A stretch of 64,000 bases of DNA, from assembly GCA_021730935.1 (NCBI GenBank), contig JAKFYJ010000015.1, positions 1 to 64,000 on the forward strand. Reading direction: 5' to 3'. Below are positions 18,202 through 25,615 of this stretch, in pieces. A model generated the notes under the pieces. That model ran no database searches and was not told the origin of the DNA. It saw only the letters and a list, made by a program, of their open reading frames with translations. Origin of the DNA: Elusimicrobiota bacterium (lineage in GTDB: Bacteria; Elusimicrobiota; Elusimicrobia; 2-02-FULL-39-32). Position 1 is the first letter of the stretch, and each line of letters starts with the position of its first letter. The translations under genes were made by a program, and so were the position numbers.

Positions 18202-18422
18202 TCGGCAGATCTTTTCGTGCGGGAGATCATCTGGTGCCGGCCCCGGGTGCGCGTTGTTTTGCGAAACCTGTCCGCCGCCTTGTGAACCGCCGTCTTGTCA
18301 TCCGTCAAACATCCGGCTATTTTTTTCATATGGATCCCTCCATTTCCCCCAAGTACAGCTTAGCTGTTTGGGAGCAAGAAGGCTATGATGTGGGTCATAC
18401 TGCAGGATACGAGAGGAAAAAT

Positions 18423-18497
18423 TGGTGCGCCCGACGGGAGTTGAACCCGTGTTACGTCCTTGAAAGGGACGTGACCTAACCGCTAGTCGACGGGCGC
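18423..18497 (-). tRNA. tRNA-Glu (UUC), CCA encoded
   Basis: Reverse complement GCGCCCGTCGACTAGCGGTTAGGTCACGTCCCTTTCAAGGACGTAACACGGGTTCAACTCCCGTCGGGCGCACCA folds as a cloverleaf. Confidence 0.96.
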
Positions 18498-18519
18498 GTG
18501 AGCCGAAGATTATATCATT

Positions 18520-19869
18520 TTATGAAAACAGTTTCTCGCCCATCTTCCAAACATCTCCCGCGCCCAGGGTGACGAACACCGTGTCTTCGCGGATGAGCTT
18601 GCGCAGATCTTCGGAAAAGCCGTTTTGATAGAGAGCGTGAACCCTGTGGCGTTTGACGGCGGAAACCAGTTTTTTGGAGTCCACGCCTCGGAGAGGTTTC
18701 TCGCCTGCGGAATAGATTGGAAGAAGCAGAACCTTGTCGGCCCCTTTGAAACAGGCGGAGAAATCTTTCCACAACAGCTTCGTTCGGGAATATCGGTGCG
18801 GCTGGAAAAGCACCACGAGATTTTTGTGGGGATATTTTTCCCGAAGCGCCTGCAGGACAGCCCGAATTTCCGTCGGGTGGTGGCCGTAATCGTCAATCCA
18901 GACCGCGCCGTCTTTCTCTCCCCGCTTTTCGAGCCGGCGGCCCACGCTTTCAAATTTGTCCAAGGCCTTTCGGATTTGATCAAACGGAATTTTCAGCTCC
19001 ATGCCGAGCGCGCAGGCGGCGAGGGAATTCAAAATGTTGTGTTTGCCCGGCAGTTTCAAGGTCACCTGCCCGATTTTAGCGCCGTTGTGAACGAGCGTAT
19101 ACCAAGTGCCTTCGGAATATTGGTGAATATCTTCGCAGGCATATTCTGATCCGTGACTGAAACCATAGGTCACGACGCGGCGCGTCAGGCTCGGCAAAAT
19201 GGATTTGACGCCGAGATCGTCCCGGCAGACGATGTCGCAGCCATAAAAAGGCACGCGGTTGGCGAACTGAACAAAAGAAGCGCGCAAATTTTTGACCGTT
19301 TTGTGATAATCCAGATGATCGTTGTCGATGTTGGTGATGATCCCGATCGCGGGCGAAAGTTTCAGGAACGAGCCATCGGACTCATCAGCTTCGGCCACCA
19401 TGAACTCACCGTTGCCAAGTTTCGCGCCGCCGCCCAAATGCTTCACTTTTCCGCCGATGATGAAGGTGGGGTCCCAGCCCGCTTCCTGCAAAATGGCCGC
19501 GGCCATAGACGTGGTGGTGGTTTTTCCGTGAGAGCCCGCAACCGCGATCGTATATTTCAGCCGAGCGATTTCCGCAAGCATTTCGATGCGGGGCACGACG
19601 GGTATTTTGTGTTTTCTGGCGAAAACGACTTCGGGATTTTCTTTTTTGACTGCGGTGGAAGTGACCACGACTTGCGCGGGGCCGACATTCTCTTCGCGGT
19701 GCCCATAAAAAATTTTCGCGCCCAACCCCATGAGCCGAACCGTGACGTCGGTCTCCTTCAAATCAGAACCGCTCACCTGATATCCCAAAGTGAGAAGAAC
19801 CTCGGCGATGCCCGACATTCCGGACCCGCCGATCCCCACAAAATGAATGTTTTGGATGGTTTTAAACAT
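18520..19869 (-). CDS. murC: UDP-N-acetylmuramate--L-alanine ligase
   Basis: HFVGIGGSGMSGIAEVLLTLGYQVSGSDL; AGSHGKTTTTSM; DDYGHHPTEIRAVL. Confidence 0.98.
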   Translation of the reverse strand: MFKTIQNIHFVGIGGSGMSGIAEVLLTLGYQVSGSDLKETDVTVRLMGLGAKIFYGHREENVGPAQVVVTSTAVKKENPEVVFARKHKIPVVPRIEMLAEIARLKYTIAVAGSHGKTTTTSMAAAILQEAGWDPTFIIGGKVKHLGGGAKLGNGEFMVAEADESDGSFLKLSPAIGIITNIDNDHLDYHKTVKNLRASFVQFANRVPFYGCDIVCRDDLGVKSILPSLTRRVVTYGFSHGSEYACEDIHQYSEGTWYTLVHNGAKIGQVTLKLPGKHNILNSLAACALGMELKIPFDQIRKALDKFESVGRRLEKRGEKDGAVWIDDYGHHPTEIRAVLQALREKYPHKNLVVLFQPHRYSRTKLLWKDFSACFKGADKVLLLPIYSAGEKPLRGVDSKKLVSAVKRHRVHALYQNGFSEDLRKLIREDTVFVTLGAGDVWKMGEKLFS

Positions 19870-19877
19870 ACGAAAAT

Positions 19878-21062
19878 TTAGTCTATTTTAACAATCGCGC
19901 ATTTGAGATATTCGGTCTCGGGCATGGCCAGGTGAATGGGGTGGTCCCGCGACTGGCCCCGCATCTCGAGGAGCCGCGCCGTCCGTTTCTGTTCAGCGGC
20001 GGCGCTGTTGATCATCTTTAAAAAATCGTCCCGGCGGATGTGATGCGAGCAAGAGCAAGAAATTAAAATTCCGCCCTTGTTCAGGCACGCGATCGCCAGT
20101 TCGTTCAGCTTGCCGTATTTCCTGAGCCCCGCAAAAACCGTCTTTTTCGTCTTGGCCAAAGCCGGCGGATCCAGCACGATGATATCAAATTTTTTCTTTT
20201 CCGCCTGAAACCCCGCCAATGCCGCTTCAACGTCTTCCTGAAGGACATTGCCCTTGAGGCCGTTGATGGCGTAATTTTTCCGGATGAGGTCACAGGCTGG
20301 CGCGGAGGAATCGATGCTGGTGACGCTGGCCGCTCCGCCCTGAGCCGCATAAACGCCGAAGGAGCCGACATAAGAATAACAGTCGAGGACGCTCTTGCCC
20401 TTGGCATAAAAAGTGAGGCGGACGCGGTTTTCTCTCTGATCAAAAAAGAACCCGGACTTTTGGCCGGACTGAGGATCCGCCATAAACTTCAATTTGTTGC
20501 CATGGAACCCCTGGGTTATTTCGATGGGCCCCTCAAACTTTCCGTCCACAAAACCCACTTCGTCCTTGGCGCCTTCCATCGCGCGCATGGAACTGTCGCT
20601 TTTGTTGTAGATGGCTTTGGGCGAAAATATTTTTTTGAGCGCGGAATAAACGATGGGCAAAAGCAGGTCAATCCCCAAGCAATACGACTGCACGACAAAA
20701 ACGTCGCCGAAACGGTCGATGATGAGTCCGGGCAGAAAATCGGATTCTCCGAACACGAGGCGATAAGCGGTTTCGCCGGGAAAAAGTTCTTCGCGGAGAA
20801 AGAGGGCGTTCCGGATGCGGGCTTCAATGAACGCTTCGTCGATTTCTTCGGGTTTATGAGTGAGGATGCGGAGCGCGATCAAAGAATGTGGATTGCAAAA
20901 TCCGCGGCCCACGAATTGCTTGCGCGCGGAATAAATGTCCACGAGCCCGCCGGGCGTGACATCCTCCTCGGCTTTGTCGATTTCGTTGGAGAACACCCAG
21001 AGGTGCCCTTCTTCCACGCGTTTTTCGCTGTGGGGTTTTAAATAAACTTGAGGATATTCCAT
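19878..21062 (-). CDS. rlmI: Class I SAM-dependent rRNA methyltransferase (RlmI-like)
   Basis: VYLKPHSEKRVEEGHLWVFSNEI PUA-like N-terminus; VLDCYSYVGSFGVYAA; LDPPALAK. Start at MEYPQ preferred. Confidence 0.88.
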   Translation of the reverse strand: MEYPQVYLKPHSEKRVEEGHLWVFSNEIDKAEEDVTPGGLVDIYSARKQFVGRGFCNPHSLIALRILTHKPEEIDEAFIEARIRNALFLREELFPGETAYRLVFGESDFLPGLIIDRFGDVFVVQSYCLGIDLLLPIVYSALKKIFSPKAIYNKSDSSMRAMEGAKDEVGFVDGKFEGPIEITQGFHGNKLKFMADPQSGQKSGFFFDQRENRVRLTFYAKGKSVLDCYSYVGSFGVYAAQGGAASVTSIDSSAPACDLIRKNYAINGLKGNVLQEDVEAALAGFQAEKKKFDIIVLDPPALAKTKKTVFAGLRKYGKLNELAIACLNKGGILISCSCSHHIRRDDFLKMINSAAAEQKRTARLLEMRGQSRDHPIHLAMPETEYLKCAIVKID

Positions 21063-21063
21063 T

Positions 21064-21432
21064 TTATTCCGGGAGATAACTCGCGGCTCCTGATTCTGTT
21101 TCCCACACAGTGACGCGAGAGGGTTTCGGGGACGGGAGCGCTTTGACGAATTCTTCGCAGATCCAGCGCGCGACATTTTCCGCGGAAGGGTTCAACTTGT
21201 CGAAAGGCGGCACAACGTTCAGGTTTTTATAGTCAATTTTTGAGATGATTTTATCGAGGATCTGCTGAACCTCGACGAAATCCACGAGATATTCCTCCGG
21301 CTGGACCAGCTTTTGTCCGCTGAAAACGACGCGGACGCGCCAGTTGTGACCGTGGAGCGGCTCATCAACCCCATGATAATTGCGCAGGAAATGCGCGCTC
21401 GAGAAAGTTTTTTCAACCTGAACTTCGTACAT
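21064..21432 (-). CDS. queD: 6-carboxytetrahydropterin synthase
   Basis: FSSAHFLRNYHGVDEPLHGHNWRVRV; PSAENVARWICEEF; WETESGAASY. Confidence 0.93.
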   Translation of the reverse strand: MYEVQVEKTFSSAHFLRNYHGVDEPLHGHNWRVRVVFSGQKLVQPEEYLVDFVEVQQILDKIISKIDYKNLNVVPPFDKLNPSAENVARWICEEFVKALPSPKPSRVTVWETESGAASYLPE

Positions 21433-21463
21433 CTATACAGTTTACAAAATATATAATAGGAAT

Positions 21464-22246
21464 ATGTTCCCCATCCTCATCCGCCTGGGCCCGATCACTC
21501 TGCACACCTATGGTTTATTGGTGGCTCTGGGAATTTTCGCGGGCATCAAGATCTGCATCCGCGCCGCGTCCAAAGACGGATTTTCCGGCAAAGAAGTTCA
21601 GGACTCCATTTATCAGCTCGGGTTTTATGTCATGCTCTCCGGCATTTTGGGCGCGCGTGTGTTTTATGTCGTCACTCACTGGGCGGAGTTTTCTGCAAAT
21701 ATCACCGACGTCATAAAAATCTGGCAGGGCGGCCTCGTCTTTTACGGCGGACTGATCGGAGCCCTCGTCGGATTTTATGTCTGGAACCGCTCAAAGCCCT
21801 TCGCCGCGGACTGGAAGCAAGTCACAGACTGGATCGCGCCTTCGCTTGCGTTCGGACACGCGCTGGGCCGCCTGGGCTGTTTCGCGGCCGGATGCTGTTA
21901 TGGCAAAGTCACCGATGAGCCGTGGGGCGTCACATTCCTCAATCCTGACTCTCTCGCTCCGCTCGGAATTCCCTTGCATCCGACACAAATATACGAATCG
22001 ATTTTCCTGATCCTCCTCGGCTGTTTCCTCCTCCGGCGCCTGTCCAAAACGCATCAAGACCCCAACCGAAAGCGCGGCGCCATATTCATAGAATACCTTC
22101 TTATATATAGCGTCGGCCGTTTCCTGATCGAATTCTTGCGCGCCGACGAACCTCTCCAAGGGGGGCTTTCTCCCGGGCAAATGGTAAGTTTGGTGATTTT
22201 TGCCTCGGCGCTCGCCTTCGCAATTAAACGAAAAAATGTTCGGTAG
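21464..22246 (+). CDS. lgt: Prolipoprotein diacylglyceryl transferase
   Basis: HTYGLLVALGI; GGLVFYGGLIGA; ALGRLGCFAAGCCYG; HPTQIYES. Confidence 0.97.
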   Translation: MFPILIRLGPITLHTYGLLVALGIFAGIKICIRAASKDGFSGKEVQDSIYQLGFYVMLSGILGARVFYVVTHWAEFSANITDVIKIWQGGLVFYGGLIGALVGFYVWNRSKPFAADWKQVTDWIAPSLAFGHALGRLGCFAAGCCYGKVTDEPWGVTFLNPDSLAPLGIPLHPTQIYESIFLILLGCFLLRRLSKTHQDPNRKRGAIFIEYLLIYSVGRFLIEFLRADEPLQGGLSPGQMVSLVIFASALAFAIKRKNVR

Positions 22247-22757
22247 ATTCCGCCTGAACGGCCTGGACATGGCCAAGATCGGGGGCAGTCTCCTGATGAT
22301 CATCGGGCTCACTGTCATCACCTTTCGCTTCACGGATATCCACGCCTCCATCCTCACTCTTTCATGGCAAAAAACCCGAGGTGAAATTATTTCGTCAACC
22401 GTCGTCGAACGCACCTCTTCCGCCCACAAACCCCAGGCTGGCCAAGTGCCCAGCAAACGCTCCATCCCCTATCATTTCTTCGATCCCGAAATCGTTTATC
22501 ATTACACGGTCGACGGCAAAGAATATCAATCCAACTCGATCCACGCCGTTTCAGGCGGCCCCTTCACTCAAAGCTCCGCCCAAGGCATTGTGAATGATTA
22601 TCCCGTCAGTTCCCCCGTGACCGTTTTTTATCATCCCGCCAACCCCGCGCAAGCCGCCCTCAAACGCCTGCCGGACTTGTGGGCCCTCTTCTTCATCGCC
22701 CTCGGCCTATATCTGTCAGGCCTCGGTTACCTGGTCTTTCAGGGCCCGGGGGTTTGA
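22236..22757 (+). CDS. DUF3592-like membrane protein
   Basis: KTRGEIISSTV...HYTVDGKEYQSN...VTVFYHPANPAQAAL; start at ATG 22236, overlapping lgt end. Confidence 0.75.
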   Translation: MFGRFRLNGLDMAKIGGSLLMIIGLTVITFRFTDIHASILTLSWQKTRGEIISSTVVERTSSAHKPQAGQVPSKRSIPYHFFDPEIVYHYTVDGKEYQSNSIHAVSGGPFTQSSAQGIVNDYPVSSPVTVFYHPANPAQAALKRLPDLWALFFIALGLYLSGLGYLVFQGPGV

Positions 22758-22881
22758 TACACCTGCTCACCTCGTAAAACTTTCCTACACATATAGACAT
22801 AATTAGCGTCTTTTCTCACTTGCGGTTCTGGGGTATGCTATACACCATGAAGCAAACATCCCTTGACCTTATGTTGCGTCC

Positions 22882-23217
22882 ATGCTACACTTAATACAGA
22901 TCTATCACGCTCCCCATGGGCGGGCTCCATTCCAGGATTGGTATGAAGACTTGCGAGACGAAAAGGCCAAAGGCATCATCACTGCGCGTCTTGGCCGCGT
23001 CAGGGTCGGCAACCTGGGGGACTGCAAATCAGTGGGGCAAGGAATCTTGGAGCTGCGGATCAACTTCGGGCCTGGATACCGGGTATATTTAGGTCAGGAT
23101 GGCCCGGACCTCATCATTCTGCTCTGCGGGGGCGACAAAAAATCCCAGCGCAAGGATATCGAGAACGCTCAAAAATATTGGGAAGATTATAAACGGAATA
23201 AAAATGAAACAAAATAA
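22882..23217 (+). CDS. RelE/HigB-like type II toxin (phage-derived Gp49-like)
   Basis: PFQDWYEDLRDEKAKGIITARLGRVRVGNLGDCKSVGQGILELRINFGPGYRVYLGQDGPDLIILLCGGDKKSQRKDIENAQKYW. Confidence 0.88.
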   Translation: MLHLIQIYHAPHGRAPFQDWYEDLRDEKAKGIITARLGRVRVGNLGDCKSVGQGILELRINFGPGYRVYLGQDGPDLIILLCGGDKKSQRKDIENAQKYWEDYKRNKNETK

Positions 23218-23542
23218 GCAGAAAAGAGTGTTGACCACGCCTTATGAAGACTTTCTGGACAAACAATTAAAGTCCCCGAAAGCTTGCGTGGCTTATTTGA
23301 ACGCGGCTCTCGATCAGGACGACGACGAAGCCTTCCTGCTTGCCCTCAGGGATGTTGCCCGCGCCCAGGGCGGACTTTCTCGTTTGGCCCAGATGGCCAA
23401 AATTCACCGCGTCACTCTGCACAGGATGATGTCTAAACATGGAAACCCCCTCCTTCACAATGTCACAGGCCTCCTGCATGTGATGGGCCTCAAGCTGACT
23501 GTGACGCCGCAACACCCTCAAAAGTTCAGCCGCGCGGCTTGA
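23204..23542 (+). CDS. HigA-like antitoxin / addiction-module regulator
   Basis: YEDFLDKQLKSPKACVAYLNAALDQDDDEAFLLALRDVARAQGGLSRLAQMAKIHRVTLHRMMSKHGNP HTH; overlaps toxin 3' end by 14 nt. Start ATG 23204. Confidence 0.88.
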   Translation: MKQNKQKRVLTTPYEDFLDKQLKSPKACVAYLNAALDQDDDEAFLLALRDVARAQGGLSRLAQMAKIHRVTLHRMMSKHGNPLLHNVTGLLHVMGLKLTVTPQHPQKFSRAA

Positions 23543-23568
23543 CATTCCCTGTCCAAATCTAATATAAT
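23539..23568 (+). promoter_or_regulatory. Sigma70-type promoter for the SAM riboswitch transcript
   Basis: TTGACA at 23539-23544, 18-nt spacer, TATAAT at 23563-23568; overlaps the antitoxin stop codon. Confidence 0.8.
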
Positions 23569-23586
23569 CATCAAAGTTTAGTTTTT

Positions 23587-23725
23587 CTCTTATCGAGAGT
23601 GGTGGAGGGATAAGGCCCGATGAAACCACGGCAACCGCTTTGAAAGCCCTCAAAGGCCAGGTGCTAAAGCCAGTTTCAATTTGAAGCCCCGAAGTTTGGG
23701 GACGAACATTGAGATGCGATAAGAG
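23587..23725 (+). promoter_or_regulatory. SAM-I (S-box) riboswitch
   Basis: CTCTTATCGAGAGTGGTGGAGGGATAAGGCCCGATGAAACCACGGCAACCG...CCAGGTGCTAAAGCCAG...GAGATGCGATAAGAG; P1 CTCTTATCG/CGATAAGAG pairs. Confidence 0.96.
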
Positions 23726-23770
23726 GAGAAACATTCCAGCCCGAGCGGAATTTCTCCTCTCGGGTTTTTT
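23723..23770 (+). terminator. Riboswitch expression-platform terminator
   Basis: GAGGAGAAACATTCC...GGAATTTCTCCTC hairpin followed by TCGGGTTTTTT; 5' strand overlaps the riboswitch P1 3' strand. Confidence 0.85.
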
Positions 23771-23799
23771 ATATATAAGGGCTCCGCAAGGAGAATGTC

Positions 23800-25059
23800 A
23801 TGAGCAAGATTAAAGCGTTAAAGTGTAAGGAATGCGGCCAGGAAACCCCCGCGGTCGCCAAACATGTCTGCGAGTTCTGCTTCGGGCCTCTCGAAGTGGT
23901 CTACGATTACGACGCCATCCGCAAAGAAATTTCCCGCGAAAAAATCGAGTCTCGCCCCCGCACCCTCTGGAGATATTGGGACCTCCTCCCCGTTGAAACC
24001 CGCGAACCCGTCACGCTTGGAGAAGGGTTCACTCCTTTATTTAAGTCCCGCAACCTGGGCAAAATGCTCGGCCTCAAAAATCTCTATTTCAAGAACGATA
24101 CGGTCAACCCCACATTCTCCTTCAAAGACCGCGTGGTCACAGTGGCTCTCACGAGAAGCCGCGAACTGGGCTTTGACACGGTCGCCTGCGCTTCCACGGG
24201 AAACTTGGCAGGCGCAGTTGCGGCCTATGGTTCCGTCGGAGGATTCAGGACTTTCGTGTTTATTCCGGCAGATCTGGAAAAAGGCAAAGTCGTGGGCGCG
24301 GGCGTTTATGACCCCATCATCGTGGGCGTCAAGGGAAATTATGACGATGTGAACCGGCTTTGCGCCGAAGTTGCTGACCAATATCGCTGGGCTTTCGTGA
24401 ATGTGAACATTCGTCCTTATTATGCTGAAGGTTCCAAAACCCTTGGCTTCGAAGTGGCCGAACAGCTCGGCTGGCGCGCACCGGACCATGTTGTGGTGCC
24501 TGCCGCGTCCGGTTCCTTGCTCACCAAAATATACAAAGGCCTGGGCGAGTTTCACCAGCTGGGTTTGATCCCGGAATTCCACACGAAAATTTCCGTCGCT
24601 CAGGCGGCGGGATGCTCTCCCATCGTGACAGCCATCAAGGAAAAATCTGACATTGTGAAACCTGTCATCCCGCACACCATCGCCAAATCCATCGCCATCG
24701 GGAACCCCGCGGACGGATATTACGCTTCAAAAGTGGTGCAGAAGACCGGAGGCTCAGGAGAATCAGTCACGGACGACGAAATTGTGGAAGGCATCAAGCT
24801 GCTGGCCAAGCACGAAGGCGTCTTCGCCGAAACGGCAGGCGGCACGACGGTGGCCGTGTTGAAAAAACTCGTTGAATTAGGTAGGATTGAACGAGACGAG
24901 ACCGTGGTGGCATACATCACCGGAAACGGCTTGAAAACCCAAGAAGCAGTGGCAGAAAAAGTTTCCAAGCCGCACTTGATCGATGCTCAGATCAACCAAT
25001 TCCGGGACCTCTACGATTCCATCGTCAAGTCCAAGCGCCCCGAACCCGTCGGCGCATAA
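23800..25059 (+). CDS. thrC: Threonine synthase-like PLP enzyme
   Basis: N-terminal CxxC/CxxC zinc ribbon; NPTFSFKDRV PLP lysine motif; ASTGNLAGAVAAY. Confidence 0.88.
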   Translation: MSKIKALKCKECGQETPAVAKHVCEFCFGPLEVVYDYDAIRKEISREKIESRPRTLWRYWDLLPVETREPVTLGEGFTPLFKSRNLGKMLGLKNLYFKNDTVNPTFSFKDRVVTVALTRSRELGFDTVACASTGNLAGAVAAYGSVGGFRTFVFIPADLEKGKVVGAGVYDPIIVGVKGNYDDVNRLCAEVADQYRWAFVNVNIRPYYAEGSKTLGFEVAEQLGWRAPDHVVVPAASGSLLTKIYKGLGEFHQLGLIPEFHTKISVAQAAGCSPIVTAIKEKSDIVKPVIPHTIAKSIAIGNPADGYYASKVVQKTGGSGESVTDDEIVEGIKLLAKHEGVFAETAGGTTVAVLKKLVELGRIERDETVVAYITGNGLKTQEAVAEKVSKPHLIDAQINQFRDLYDSIVKSKRPEPVGA

Positions 25060-25077
25060 AATTTAGCGGAGGAAATC

Positions 25078-25356
25078 ATGTCAGCGAAAGTCCGAATACC
25101 AGCCCCGTTGCGCAAACTCACCAAGGACCAGGCCGTTGTCGAATCAAAAGGCGGAACCATCGACGAGGTTTTGGCTGACCTCGAAAAAAATTATCCCGGC
25201 ATCAAAGAGCGCATCTGCGACGAAACGGGCCAAGTGCGCCGCTTCATCAACATTTTCGTGAACGGCGAAGACATCCGCTTCAAGGAAGGCGCCAAGACCA
25301 AGATCGCGGCCGACGCCGAGATCAGCATCATCCCCGCCATCGCCGGCGGCATATAA
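25078..25356 (+). CDS. MoaD/ThiS-like small sulfur-carrier protein
   Basis: MSAKVRIPAPLRKLT...GGTIDEVLADLEKNYPGIKERI...NIFVNGEDIR...ISIIPAIAGGI. Confidence 0.92.
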   Translation: MSAKVRIPAPLRKLTKDQAVVESKGGTIDEVLADLEKNYPGIKERICDETGQVRRFINIFVNGEDIRFKEGAKTKIAADAEISIIPAIAGGI

Positions 25357-25375
25357 AAAAATAGCGGCACTCGAT

Positions 25376-25615
25376 ATGAAACAGGCCGTTGACCTCATCT
25401 ATCCCAAAAACCTCATCCAGGAACCCGTCCTTTGCCAGATGGTGAAGGAAATCCCCGTCATTTTCAATGTCCGGCGGGCGAAAGTCAATGAAAAGGTGGG
25501 AGAGATCGTGCTGGAACTTGAAGGCGGCGAGTCCGACCTGAAAGCGGCGACGGATTATTTGAAACGGCGCGGGATCAAAGTCCAGCCCATCACGCACGAT
25601 ACCTTCGAAAGCTGA
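25376..25615 (+). CDS. NIL domain protein
   Basis: IYPKNLIQEPVLCQMVKEIPVIFNVRRAKVNEKVGEIVLELEGGESDLKAATDYLKRRGIKVQPI. Confidence 0.88.
   Translation: MKQAVDLIYPKNLIQEPVLCQMVKEIPVIFNVRRAKVNEKVGEIVLELEGGESDLKAATDYLKRRGIKVQPITHDTFES

Noticed and set aside
18346-18372. Hairpin CCCAAGTACAGCTTAGCTGTTTGGG upstream of tRNA-Glu
   Set aside because: No T-run on either strand and no clear role; not strong enough to call.
18234-18479. 81-aa ORF ending ...WCARRELNPCYVLERDVT
   Set aside because: The C-terminal part is translation of the strand opposite tRNA-Glu, a classic spurious ORF.
22847-22894. Short ORF MKQTSLDLMLRPCYT before the toxin gene, considered as transposase remnant or leader peptide
   Set aside because: Too short, no inverted repeats or attenuator seen; cannot be supported.
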